64,000 nucleotides of DNA from Symbiodinium natans (Eukaryota > Sar > Dinophyceae > Suessiales > Symbiodiniaceae): NCBI GenBank assembly GCA_905221605.1, contig CAJNDS010000435.1, forward strand, positions 249,001 to 313,000. Direction: 5' to 3'. The notes below the pieces were generated by a model that did no database searches, was not told the DNA's origin, and saw only the letters and a list, made by a program, of their open reading frames with translations. The translations under genes were made by a program, and so were the position numbers. Below, piece by piece: positions 41,501-52,723 of this stretch. The first letter of the stretch is position 1. The number at the start of each line of letters is the position of its first letter.

Positions 41501-43684
41501 TTGTGGAGTGGTCCAGTAAGTTATTTTGCGCTGCGTGGCATAACGTTTAATTAAGAAAATCGTTTCGTGGATCACTCACTATAAATGTCATTGGAATGAT
41601 CAATTTCGATTGGCGTTCATTGATTGATGAACAAAACAGAGAAGCATCTGTTGGGGGCTGAGCAGCAAGAGTGTAGCAAGTCTTTTGAATGCCATCGCTC
41701 CGAAGAAGCTGCCCGATCTACCTGCAACTTGTCACAGGACTCCGAAACGGCTGCTGTGACACAGGCAATGTTGGCCAGTTACTACTCGTTCTGCTAACTG
41801 TGGACTTTGCTTGGTTCGCTTGTTCAACTTGCACTGGAAATTTTGTTGCAGGGATGGGATAAGAACACAGAAGAGGAAGATTGCGATGAAAACGACGAAG
41901 AGGCGGTCTCAAGCAAGACCCAGCCCTGGAATGATCGCACTGTCTTTGATGTACAATGATGCACAGGTGCACCCCGACTTGTGGTTTCTGTGCGACGGAT
42001 GCCAAAAGCCGATTCCAGGTGGAAAGCGCCGCTTTGCAGCTCGGTTCGATTCGTTTCGGTTGACTTCTGGGCCACATTCTAATGCGTCGGACAGCTCAAA
42101 GTCTGAGCTTTTCCAAGTCACACGCAATGATCGAAGACTTATGACTTTCAGTCGGTTGTTGCACTCCAGGATTGCAAAGTCTGCGAGAACTATACGCTGA
42201 AGCCCCAGAGCAGACGTAGTATTGCCAAGATTTAGTATCCCTTCGTGCCCAGGCTGTGTGCAAAATGTTTTCGGATCCGACGGCATCCTCACGCGTTTGT
42301 TCGGAGACGTGTGCCCGAAAACTGCATGCCTCCGGAGGACGCACACCCAGTCTGTAGATCCTTGAGTGGCACCAATGCTCGTAGCTGCAGGACTTGAAGG
42401 GCGCGCAGGTCGAAACTGGTGATGCAGGCGCATGTTGCAGTTGGCACGGCTTTGCTGCCCTCAGTGATCCACATGCCCCAGGTTCAGGCAACATGCTGGA
42501 CGAGTACTTTCAGCTTGACTATGAGGACTTGATGGCTTGTGGGAATTGCCGATTTTGAGCTTCGGCACGGGCACCACCTCCAGTCATGCCCTTGATTTTC
42601 AAAGAGCAAAGAGCAGCAAAGAGCAGCGCTGCCGCAAGAATCTCCCGCTGCATCGATGCAACACTTTGCAACACCTTGTACACCTTGTACATCCGACCCT
42701 GCTATATGCGCACGTTGCTGCCGAGAGAACGCAGCGTCGGCACCCTCCCAAACTACATCACGACTAAAACCCGCGGTATCCCGCGGTGACACATGAATGA
42801 GTGGACGAGGTTGTTAGACAAGCTCAGTTCGCAAGCACTCCAGGGACAATTGCTCTGCTGGATTCTTGTGGATTCGGGATACGAGACGTAGGGACAGGTG
42901 ACCAGAGCAAGGAACGTGAGAAACCGAGCGAGGACACTAGGTCAACTCTGTCTGTCAAAACTTAACCCACACTGCGGGTGGGGAGAAGCCAGCGTGAACC
43001 TTCGGCATTTCGCACTGCACGGACAACAACTGAGACAATCTGAGAAAAAAGTCCAGCGTTTTAGTGCAACCTGAGGAGTATGTGACGCTTAGAAGCTGGG
43101 TTTGCATGTCTGCTCTGTCCGCGCCTTGCCCATACCACTCTCACATCAGAATGCAGAGTACTCGTTCTGCTGCTCCGATGTTTCATTTGTTTCCGACACA
43201 TGGTTGATGATTGACCAGTGTCGGCTTTCAGTCTAGTCTATGCGCACACTCCCAGCAAAGCGAATGATTGAATGAGTTGCCAGCATGGAAGGACATCATC
43301 GGTGGAGATTTGCCTACGAGGTTCAAGTATCGCAAAGTGGAGCCGAAAGACTATGGCATTCCTGCACATGTCATCCTCTCCAAGACAGGTGGGACACACA
43401 ATGGACACACATTTCCACGCTTGCAGAACGACCGATACAGGTTGTCGCACAGTGCCACGTGGTCAGGAAAGGAGCTGAACCGCATGGTCTCCATCAAGAA
43501 GTTTCGACCCTATCGAGAGGAAGATCAGGCAAAGCACGCCTGTATGTGTCTTCAAGATGCCCATATCTGTGTTCATGGCTTGTTCCGCCAGGCTGAAGGG
43601 AACAGTCGTGGCCGAGGTCGGGGCAGGGCAGGTGTAGGTCGTGGACGCGGAGGGCGGCACAGCAAGGAGGACACAGTCCAATAG
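35572..43684 (+). CDS. KRI1: KRI1 ribosome-biogenesis protein, 24 exons, 5' end missing
   Basis: KRI1 is a nucleolar partner of KRR1 in 40S ribosome assembly. Exons that join in frame: 35572-35798, 36775-36809, 36904-36971, 37076-37147, 37366-37439, 37492-37565, 37612-37662, 37770-37821, 38997-about 39060, 39750-39803, 39885-about 39920, about 40043-40100, 40416-40469, 40536-40583, 40636-40697, 40850-about 41219, 41852-41902, 41967-42035, 42170-42195, 42253-42368, 42482-42525, 43292-43388, 43467-43528, 43592-43684. Family boxes in order: YNEKKDKMEAAR, ADLLTQRVESKIFDTLTKIK, MTYKNFIRTTLMQEGADAI, AEEQRDLQNEIRKA, NYWRGDEDLDEKER joined to FLRDYVVNRQWL, DEFEKEYNFRFE, KRKRQRKERADRKE, ELKRLKNMKKQEIKRRLQQI, DLDDDFDPSEHD, MLDEYFQLDYEDIIGGDLPT, RFKYRKVEPKDYGI, KELNRMVSIKKFRPYREED, then an RG-rich tail and stop. 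Most introns are GC-AG, some GT-AG; the one at 42526 would be GA-AG. A few borders, the first exon and exons between 39060 and 39750 are uncertain. Confidence 0.87.
36119..36414. repeat. imperfect inverted repeat inside a KRI1 intron
   Basis: The arm at 36121-36163 (GCCACACTTGCCCCACTTGC core) is the approximate reverse complement of 36364-36412 (GCAAGTGGGGCAAGCGGGGC core). Between them further CTTGCCCCAC and GGGGCAAG words and a repeated GGCAGAAATC occur. It looks like a MITE-like or hairpin insertion in the intron 35799-36774. Confidence 0.6.
38440..38500 (+). repeat. partial copy of the GC-rich microsatellite-tailed module
   Basis: GGGCGCGCC at 38439-38447 is followed 38 bases later by CCTCAACCCCCGTAGAAG and then an A-rich AAAAAGAG, the same order as at 55682-55850. 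It lies in the large KRI1 intron 37822-38996 and lacks a long microsatellite tail. Confidence 0.45.
41967..42330 (+). other. ZZ-type zinc finger encoded within KRI1
   Basis: Three short exons (41967-42035, 42170-42195, and the start of 42253-42368), joined at GC-AG introns without loss of frame, give LWFLCDGCQKPIPGGKRRF, then DCKVCENYT, then LCAKCFRIRRHPHAF. The CDGC, CKVC and CAKC pairs and the HPH pair match the C-x2-C, C-x2-C, C-x2-C, H-x-H ligand order of ZZ-type zinc fingers, including the DC-x-x-C-x-N-Y-x-L-C core. ZZ fingers bind protein tails such as histone or N-terminal peptides. The fungal and animal KRI1 proteins known to me lack one. It lies just before the conserved LDEYFQLDYED box. 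Confidence 0.7.
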
Positions 43685-43980
43685 CCCTCGTAGCTGCCTC
43701 ATGCTGCATCCCTTAATGCAACAATGAATACAAATGTGACAAATGCATGCGCCAAATTGCCATAGTATGCTGTAACTGAACAGGATCGGACTGCATCCCA
43801 CAGCAAGAAGTCGCGACTTCACTGAATAATATGTTGGGTGCACTTGGGTGCTGGAGCTTGATCCTTAAAAGGGTGAATGCCCAAGCGCCCCATGTTCCCA
43901 GCATGCGCCCATCTCAACTTTCTGCAGTTCCCTGGAGAGGGGTTGGGGCTGCTAACAAGGAGAAGGACACGAAGCAACAC
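43685..43980. other. KRI1 3' flank, no further gene seen
   Basis: No AATAAA signal and no coding signal is seen here. The stretch leads into the CACC-rich repeat. Confidence 0.4.
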
Positions 43981-43989
43981 CAAGGATAA

Positions 43990-44300
43990 CACAAGAACAA
44001 CAACCACCGACCACCAGCCACCAGCCACCAGCCACCAGCCACCACCAGCCACCAGCAACCACCCACCAGCACCCACCAGCATCCACCAGCACCCACCAGC
44101 ACCCACCACCACCCACCACCACCCACCAGCATCCACCACCGCCCACCACCGCCCACCACCGCCCACTGCCGCCCACTGCCGCACACCACCGCCCACCACC
44201 GCCCACCACCACCCACCACCCACCACCACCACTCACCACCACCCACCACCGCCACCAACACACTCCGCATGCACTCCACCACACGACAGCACACATCACC
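43990..44300. repeat. CCACC/CCAGC imperfect microsatellite
   Basis: Units of CCACCAGC and CCACCACCCA repeat to about 44295 and fade into CACACCAC words to about 44520. The Pro/His/Thr frames across it are artefacts. Confidence 0.9.
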
Positions 44301-44529
44301 CACCACCGCCATCAACATACTCCATCACATGCCGTCACAGACCACACACCACTCCACACCCCTCCACACACCATCACACACAACCCCACGCCACCAGCCG
44401 TCACACGCCACCCTCCACCATGCACCACCAGACACCGCCACCACACTCCACCACTTTCCGCACTCCCCCCACAAGCCATCCCACACCACTCCACACTCCA
44501 CCACGCCCGCACGCCACCACCACACAGCA

Positions 44530-45900
44530 CTCGGCTTTTTTCACACACACACACAATGCACCACCAAAGGTTGCTATGAAGAAACTCACGCCATCAAAAA
44601 ACTGTGCAATCCCTTCATGTGAGTATTGTGTTTGCGAATGGTGGGCGTCAAAGAGGGTCCGAAAGAAGCTTCCGCTTCCCCCTTTTGTCCTATTCCCCCC
44701 CACCAGATCCGGGGCACTCCGGGGTCATGCAAAACCAGGAAAATGGATGCATGCTGCACGAAACTCAATTTTTCCAAGAATGTCAAGTGTAGGCCAGTGT
44801 AGGCATTGCATGAGCAAGCCAGATAGAAGGTCAGCACAAGTACCGAAGCATGACTGACGCATGCTTGGCGGCCTCAAGCGATCCCTTCGATCAGACTAAG
44901 GAAGCAAGGGGGCACAGCAGTAAGCTCGAGCCGGAGACAGGCATACAATTTGGAGAATGACAAGTTTGCCCGCGCACTTCTTGGAACAGATTCGGGGAAG
45001 AGAAACCAGCATTCAGTCGAGCCGTGAAACGTACCGACTGCAGCTGAGGTCGAAAGCAAGGCCTGCGCTGTCGAGATAAGCATATTAAAGAGAGGACATA
45101 GATGGCAGAAGCACCTTCGACAGGCAAAGGCAAGAGAAAGGAAGGCAAGACATGTGGCCAGCCCAGCTTGCGCAGCCAACAACCACTTTGGGGAGAAGAG
45201 AGAGTAGCATGCTGAGGAGAAGCTGCGAGTTAAGATGCTGCATGATAATGCCGAAGGCTGTTAGACGTGCTCGGGCGCGGGCTGCTTGTGGGGCGCAAGA
45301 ATTGGAAGCCAAACTTGCGACCGATTTTGCGACGTGACTGCCTGGAGGCCTACCAGTGACCTGGACATACATCACAAAGTACCAACGCCCTGCAGGACCA
45401 CCTGCAGGCAGAACCTACAGGATTATACAGGATTCACACGCATGCGGTATCATGCCATCAACAGTCATCAACAGTAGCAACGACAGGTACACCCTCAGTG
45501 ACAGTCCTCATCGAGGTGGCGGAGCGTGGAGCTGCACAAGCATGCTTGTAACAAGCACGCTTGTGGCTCTTCAACGTATCACTAGGATATTGTGAGGCCC
45601 CGGGAACATCCCGAAAAGAGGTACGGTTCAGGCTCCAGCCTGGAACGCGTACAGCTCAAGCGGGTCTCAAGTTTAGGGCTCATGGAATGTTTGCGAGCAG
45701 CCTTGGAGATGAGTCGTGAATTGCCGTGTCCAGATGCGGACACGAGCGCACAACAGAATTGATGACTGCCAGTGCTTCTCCCAACCTTGCCACATTTTAC
45801 TCATGTTTGTAATCTTTCCTGAGTTCGTTCGCTTCATTCCCGAGTCAGCACATCTGGCCATCTGTGCCCCATACAGGCATTCTCCCTCACTGGACTCAAA
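44530..45900. other. no confident gene
   Basis: Open frames occur on both strands, for example 45152-45337 plus with an Arg/Ala-rich reading. None carries a family motif. Confidence 0.35.
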
Positions 45901-45911
45901 ACAGGAGCAGA

Positions 45912-46110
45912 GCTGCGAAGAAACGTGTTTCGCATGTTTTGCGAGCGTTTGCAGACCTTGGACTGCGGCGCTTCCCTGCGCTCCGACATTGGCACCCTGG
46001 CACTTACAGACACTGTCGGCTCAATGCTCAAGATCAGAGCGCGCATAGCACGCGAAACGAGCAAGGCCCGACAAGGCACATATGCTTCGAGCAGCTGCAT
46101 GTGTTTTTAA
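45912..46110 (+). CDS. candidate exon, unrecognised
   Basis: The frame reads RRNVFRMFCERLQTLDCGAS and IGTLALTDTVGSMLKIRARI, then ARETSKARQ. Its amphipathic, balanced composition looks like real protein. The strand agrees with the recognised genes. The borders and family are unknown. Confidence 0.25.
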
Positions 46111-46151
46111 AGCTTCGTGGGTCTCAGCACTGTGTTGTTCCTCCAGTGCTG

Positions 46152-46202
46152 TGAAGGGTTTCATGAAAACCCAAACCAAACAGATTCTCAACCAGGGCAT
46201 GG
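46152..46202. repeat. left arm of a widely spaced inverted repeat
   Basis: About 51 bases from TGAAGGGTTTCATGAAAAC to AGGGCATG are about 78 percent identical to the reverse complement of 47186-47237. The 19-base start has a single mismatch. Confidence 0.6.
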
Positions 46203-47185
46203 CGTACATGTTATTCTTACGGCATTGTGTTTTTGGTCTTGCATCGGGGTACGCGCTGGGAGCGCTCCTGGAGCCGCTATGTTGAACGTTAAACTTGATC
46301 CGAGAAACGACATCCCGTGATTAAGTACCTGTGGCAGCTTCCTCTTGAGACTGGCAGCAGTGGTAGCAGAGCGTCGGACGCCGCAAGAAGCCGGGCCGGA
46401 GTGCGAAGCAACCGGCAGAATTAGATCTAGTTCTGTGGGGAAGGCTGGCGAAGTGACCAATGACCACTGGGAAGAACGAGTCCTGGAAGTGCGGAAGGGA
46501 TGGTGAAACGCCCGCGTGGCCGGACTGTTCATCAATCCCCGTCGTCGTGTCAGGGAGGATTTCGAGTGAATGCGTCTTGTATGGCCTACACTTCCCGTAC
46601 TAGCGAAAGCAGGGCGGCCGTGAATGAATTCATAGAGAGGCTCGGAGTACTGTCGGCAGCATGGTGCAGTGACATTGTCTCCCACAAGTCTTAAAGACAG
46701 TGCTTCGGAAAGTGCGGGTGCCAAGCGCCATGTTTTGGGACGTTTTGGGCACAAGCACGCAGCTTTTTCAGCGGGACGCTTTGGGAGCCGCAGCCGTCTG
46801 TGACTTCCTGGACGGTTTCCCCGTTGAGCGGCAAGAAAGGAAGGGATATGGCTCCAAGGGCGAGGGCAAGAAAGGATCCACCATCCATCACCCACCGCGA
46901 TGGCTCTGTCCACTGATGTGATGACTATGGTGGTCTCGCCGAACCCACACGAACCGCCGGACGGCATACACATGCATGTTCGGTAGCTATGTGCCTTTTG
47001 CAAGCGCGACAACCAGGAGGCGAATCCAACCACCACTACACTGGTGACTCGGGGCTTTGCTACAAGCAAGACAACCCAGGCCAGTCCAGTCACAACTACA
47101 CCGGTGCGGCCTTGCAAGCCAGACTGTACAACTGCGATCACCAGGGGGATCCAATCACAGCTATCCCAGACCGAACTTTTTGTGA

Positions 47186-47237
47186 CATGCCCTAGTTTTG
47201 AACCTGTTTGAGAGTTCGTTTTCATGAAATCCTTCAT
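47186..47237. repeat. right arm of a widely spaced inverted repeat
   Basis: Reverse complement reads TGAAGGATTTCATGAAAAC and ends CTAGGGCATG. It pairs with 46152-46202 across about 1 kb, as the ends of a decayed DNA transposon or an inverted duplicate exon would. Confidence 0.6.
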
Positions 47238-47239
47238 CA

Positions 47240-49680
47240 TGTCGCTTGATGCAGCTTGACATGGACCTGAAAGTATGGTAAGCGACCAAGGACAATCAAT
47301 CGTCAGGTTCAACCGAACTCGTTGCTAAAGCACTAAAATGCCCAGCCACCTGATCATTGCTGCCACCTGACTAAACGTGACCAAAGCTTCAATATCTGGC
47401 ACGCTTGTCCTTGCAGTGGGCTTCCGCAGGCCGATGCTAAAATGGTCCGGCGACTATTCTCTCCCTCGTCTTCGGGTGTGACGCCCAGCGGGAGACATGT
47501 TCGCTTCGCATGGGTTGCACAAGCTTGCGCAATCAACTCTTGCAGCGCACCTTTGCTTTGCAAACCATGTATTTAGTTAGTGAAACATTGTTGCCTTGGT
47601 ATTGGCGGCAGGCTTGCTTACAAGTTTGGTAGGTCGTTTGTATTCTATGAGTGCCGGTGGTATTGGTGATTACCTTCGCCCAAATCTCACCATAAAGTGC
47701 CGCGTCACACAATGCAGCAGTGTGTGAGAAGCCTGGTACGCGCTCGCTTTGATGGAGTCGCCTAGTCACTAGTCAAAGATGGACAGCAGCTACTTCGTAT
47801 ATAGTATGTACTTTAAGTTAAGACGGATTCCAAGTTGCAGGCGAAACTTGCCACTACCGGAGCTGGCACTGAGCAGACCGAACCAGACTACGCAGAAGTC
47901 TACCGTCCTGCCTCGTACTCAGACCAGCTGCTGAGATAGACGCAGGCTCCTACACGTGCGCTGGTTGCAGGATTTGGGGCAGAGCACTATATTGCGAAAG
48001 GACATCGCTTGCATGATCCTGCGAGATTGGGCTCTCATGCGTTGAGTGTTGCATTTCGTGTTGTGCATCTCGCCTCTGGGTTGTTGTGGGTAGTTCTGGG
48101 CCTGTTCAAACCAGGCAAGGCTGACATAGTTTGACATGTTTGGGGATACTTCGGGCGTACTTGGCGACCTGCGTTCTTCGCAGGGGAGCTTCGCCCCTCC
48201 GCGCCACGCTGCGCGAGTAAGCAGACCCCCGTGCATGTTGATTTGTGTTGTGTGTGTGCTGTTGTTTTCGCGGCGAATATTCGATCACGGGGACTGGTAC
48301 TTGGAGAAAGCAGGTGTGGAAATTATGTCAATGTGAGCCTCTGTGAGTTAATTGCTTAGAGCGGGACACAACGCACCAAAACCCTGTAAAGCGGCAGGAC
48401 CCCTGAAAAGCGACACCCCCAGAATAAGTCCGAGCCCTCACAGCTTGGGAAGGCCTTTTCGATGGCGCTTTTGAAGCCAAAAGTGCCTTGGAAAGGCCCT
48501 GGCCCATCCCGCCCTGGCTCGTAACCCCCTCATCCGGTCCTGCAGGGATGGCACGCCGCGAAGATTCCATCACTCTCGCATGAAGGGTTTGCAGCATTGC
48601 AACATGCGTGGCAACAACCCCTGGCTGGAGACGTATGGAGAGCATGGGCAGTATTGCGCAGTGACGCACAGAAGAGATGTAAGAGCCTTGACGGAGCAGC
48701 CCGCCCCGGAGACGTGTTCCTAAGCTGAAAAGGCATTCGGGCTGCCAGCCTGCACTGGCTTGAAGATATGTGAAGACATTGTGGCATTACCATACATTAC
48801 CCAACCATCCCGCCCAGGCCCTCTTTGGTGCAATCCTTTGGTCCGATAGGGAGCATTTCTCAGCAAGAGTTTTGCGTGTTTGCTGTTCAACCAAGCTGCT
48901 GTGTAGGCTCGTCTTGCACAACTGATTGCGCGGGTGGAGGGGCCCCAAACGTTTCACAACATTGTCTGTGCGAATTAGCACGCCTAAATCTGCAAGCATG
49001 GGTTTGTTTTTTGACCTCGAAAGTTGCCTCCAACGGGCCCCCACAAAGCTGCGCGAACGATCCTCGAAAGGAATCGCCAGAGTTTTTTGCAGCCGTTGCT
49101 GAGACCGGTCCCTCGCCAACATTCGGTACTTGCGTAGAGGAGGGTTTAGGTCGAAGCACAGCGCAAAGCAGCCAAAGTTTACTTATTTGTTTCATGTGTT
49201 TCATTTGTTGGTTGTGTGCACCTGCTGGGCGACCCCTCAGGTGGGTTCGAGGCGTTTGCCCGCAGTAGTGGATGCCGTGTCCTGAAGAAGGCAGGATTGT
49301 CACTTGTGTCGCGCGAGGCTTGCACAGCTTCTGCATTTTTCACCAGGGCACATCGCGTTCCTCCAACGTCAAGACTGGCAGCTTTGGGAGGTCAATAGTG
49401 CAGTTTGAACAACACCGCGCACGCAACGGCGGCAGGTAGAAAAAGCATGTCACCTGAAGATGGCAGGACCACACCGCTTAGCCCATCCATGAGCTTCACA
49501 GACCTCAGGCTGACGTCCATGTCGCTGCCCTAGCCCCATGCTTGAAAGCATTGCCTAGTGGAAATAGTGGAACAAGCCCGCACGGCTGCAGCATGATTTG
49601 CAAGGACGCGGACGCGCTCAGTTCCAACTTTGGGTTCGCGTACAGCATGCAGACTCAGCTTCTGATGCGATCACGCAAAT
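47240..49680. other. 2.4 kb without a supportable gene
   Basis: Frames such as 48787-49122 minus and 48825-49268 plus overlap each other and show no known domain. No repeats longer than a few units are seen. Confidence 0.4.
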
Positions 49681-51060
49681 ATGAGTCAAAGTTCGCACAG
49701 CGGCACAGGTCGAGAAATGGCCGGCAGCAGTAGAGCCGCAGTCTTCTTAGCGTCACTGCCACCGGTGAATACCGGTGACAGGAGTTTTTGGGACGTGGCC
49801 GACGATTCGACGCATTCGATTCAGCCATTTGCAAATGTGCTGGAGGTTGCCTCCGACCTGGCACGTTTCCTCAACTTTGCCTGGCCTTACGGCATCAAGG
49901 CCAGGAGCACATCTCAGAACATTTATGCGGATCTAGAGTGCACAGGTGCCCAACAGTGCACGCTTGTTGCATTCAGGAGCTCACTTGCTTTGAAGACAGT
50001 CAGGGCCTTGAACGCGCAGTCTCCCGGCAAGTGCTGTGCCGAAAACGTGGCCTTCAGATCTCATCTTCCACTTCAGCCGATGACCTCAAAGAGAAGCAGG
50101 AGAGCTGTGCATAGCGTTGCAACACCGACCGGCTTGGTCATGTTGAATGATTTTCTACGCGTATACGGTACCTTCACAGGTTGAAGCAGCGTGCAGAAAG
50201 CTTTGGACAGCTGTGCACGGGAGCGAGAAATATATCAAGGTCCCCGTCATTCAGAGAATGCATGCTCAGATGTCTGAGTACGGAAACTCTTTCGCTTTTG
50301 TTTCGCTTGTTTCGCTCGACCTTCGCTCAGGATGAGATCAGCAGGCTGCAGAAGGAAGAGCCCGGAGCAAACAATCAGGTCACTGATCGGGCGGCAGATA
50401 TTGCAGGCTCACGTTCGGGCAAGCTCCCTGCAGGCTTTCCTTGCCAAGCTAAACAAGGCCGACAGCAACTTTCCGTCTGTCAAGAAGGCCGAAAAATTAA
50501 GCAATTCCCTTTTCTTTCTACTGCAGAGCACGACCTGCTGTGGCAGCCGTGAGGCCCTCAAGACAGGGGCCAAAATTGATTGGAGAAATCCGGAGCTGCT
50601 ACCTTGGTGGCCAGTAGCATGCCCAAGATGCATCCCTCACATATTGTTTATGTGCCGAGCAATGACCAAGTTCCCCATGCTTGTCAGGTGGGATGGCGCG
50701 ACGCTTCTATTGCGAGCAGCACGCACTGGTTCCCTGGAGCTTGCTATGCCAGTCTGGCAGAATTACAGAATACCTTGGCCTGGAACCAGCTATTCATCCC
50801 TGAGATGCCCTAAGCTTCCCTGAGCTTGTATTCTATGGGAACTGGGGAACTGTAACTGGATGCTTCAATGGCCAGGTTCTGCCTTTCGCAAGCAGCCAAC
50901 ATCTCTGAGAGAGACAACTCTGGTAGAGGGGTGCGGCTGCCAGTTGCTGTTTGCAATCGCAATGGTGCAGCCAGCAGCAGCTAGCCTTCTTGAGGAATCA
51001 AACTTGCCACCCCAACACACGGTAGACTTAGCTGAGCTTCCGGATCTTCCGGCAAAGTAG
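49681..51060 (+). CDS. candidate multi-exon gene with ankyrin-like pieces
   Basis: Plus-strand pieces in several phases look coding. ELTCFEDSQGLERAVSRQVL and SADDLKEKQESC lie near 49978-50110. QILQAHVRASSLQAFLAKLN lies near 50400-50470. EALKTGAKIDWRNPE (about 50550-50595) and WDGATLLLRAARTGSLELAM (about 50692-50750) together resemble an ankyrin repeat split by an intron (A-L-x-x-G-A then D-G-A-T-L-L-x-x-A-A-x-x-G-x-L-E). A last frame with SLLEESNLPPQHTVDLAELP ends at 51058. Ankyrin repeats act in protein binding. It could be the 5' part of the formin gene downstream or a separate gene. Borders are not fixed. Confidence 0.4.
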
Positions 51061-51305
51061 CATTTGATGAGCCTTGCTTGCACGAAGCCCGAGGTCTTGC
51101 ACTGGACAGCTTTATCTGGCAATAATAGCTTGATGAGATGCGCTCAGTTGATTGGGCGCTTTGTTTCAGAAGACATACAGTGTGTTGCCTCTACCCGGGG
51201 TCAAGGCAATATTTGCTGACAGAATACCGCGAGCAACTCAATGTTGCCCAAGAAGATGGCACCGAGCCCAGACGATAAGCTCGTAACACGGTGCAAGTTG
51301 CGGCG

Positions 51306-51436
51306 TGTGCGCTGTGCGTGCGTGCGTGCTGGCGGGCGTGCGGGCGGGCGTGTGGGCGGGCGTGCGTGTGTGCGGGCGTGCGGGCGGGCGTGGCGGGCGT
51401 GCGCGCTGCGCTTGTGTGTGTGTGTGTGTTGGTGTT

Positions 51437-51514
<78 letters not shown>

Positions 51515-51521
51515 TGTGTGT

Positions 51522-51596
<75 letters not shown>

Positions 51597-51604
51597 GTGT
51601 GTTG

Positions 51605-51638
<34 letters not shown>

Positions 51639-51671
51639 TGTGTTGTGTGTGTGTGTGTGTGTGTGTTGTGT

Positions 51672-51709
<38 letters not shown>

Positions 51710-52207
51710 GTGTGTGTGTTGTGTGTTGTGTGTGTGTGTGTGTGTGTGGTGTGTGTTGGTGTGTGTTGCTGCGTGTTGCTGCGTGTTGCTGTGTGTTGCT
51801 GTGTGTTGCTGTGTGTTGCTGTGTGTTGCTGTGTGTTGCTGTGTGTTGCTGTGTGTTGCTGTGTGTTGCTGTGTGTTGCTGTGTGTTGCTGTGTGTTGCT
51901 GTGTGTTGCTGTGTGTTGCTGTGTGTTGCTGTGTGTTGGTGTGTGTTGCTGTGTGTTGGTGTGTGTTGGTGTGTGTGTGTGCTTGTGTGTGTTGGTCTGT
52001 GTGCTGGGGTGTGTTGGTCTGTGTGCTGGTGTGTGTGCTGGTGTGTGTTGGCATGTGTGCTGGTGTGTGTGCTGGTGTGTGTGCTGGTGTGTGTGTGTGT
52101 GTGTTTTTTTTTTTTTGTGTGTGTGTGTGTTGGTGTGTGTGAGTGTGCTGGTGTGTGCTGATGTGTGCTGGTGTGTGCTGACGTGTGCTGACGTGTGCTG
52201 GTGTGTG
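51306..52207. repeat. GT-rich satellite with a 10-bp subrepeat
   Basis: GCGTGCGG-like units (51306-51410) pass into GT/GGTGTG runs (51411-51764), then about 17 units of GTGTGTTGCT (51771-51960), then CTGGTGTGTG units with an internal T12 run near 52105-52117. The long Cys/Val and His/Thr frames are artefacts. Confidence 0.95.
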
Positions 52208-52723
52208 CACTTTCAACACTGCAGCAAATACTCGAGCAACACCCTACAAGACCATTCCTTGCGCGAGTTGACGTACACACCGTACGTACAGTGCTGTATA
52301 GGCCGTTTTTCGCAGTCACTAAAAGTCGGTTTAAGTCGTTACTCTCACATTCTTCATCAATCTTCACTTTCACGCGACTCTTGCCCTCCAGATCACAAGA
52401 GAGGCCGCCACCCGGTACTTCAGAAGGGGGCAAATCACGACCCGGCCATAGTCCATCGGGCCGAGGTGGTGGCGACAGTCCGCTCCATCTTGGCGCATAT
52501 GCTGGTCACCTTGGTGTCATCTACTCAGACAGGGGCAGTCATGCTTCAAGTGGAACATGCACACAGCAATCAGCTTGCGGGCTTGCGGGACCTGAGCTGG
52601 CTCTGCATGAAATGACCATGAGATCTTGTGACTCTGAGTGCATCGTGGCTCTTTTTTCCCGTGGCTCAAAGCAAGTGGCAGAGCGAGCATCCCAAGCGCT
52701 GTCGTGAGACCACAGCCGCTCAT
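52208..52723 (+). other. possible upstream exons of the formin gene
   Basis: A frame ending at 52707 contains ELALHEMTMRSCDSECIVAL and SRGSKQVAERASQAL. This loosely recalls armadillo-type helices such as those of formin N-terminal regions, but no donor or acceptor can be placed. I do not annotate it as coding with confidence. Confidence 0.25.

Noticed and set aside
42040-42055. GGTTCGATTC resembling a tRNA B box
   Set aside because: No A box, acceptor stem or cloverleaf can be built around it, and it lies in a KRI1 intron.
46188-47312. 374-codon minus-strand ORF
   Set aside because: No motif, Ser/Arg/Pro-rich in the manner of a GC-rich shadow frame, opposite to the recognised genes, and overlapping an inverted repeat.
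51191-52615. Five ORFs of 280-436 codons rich in Val/Cys or His/Thr
   Set aside because: They are products of the GT-rich satellite, not proteins.
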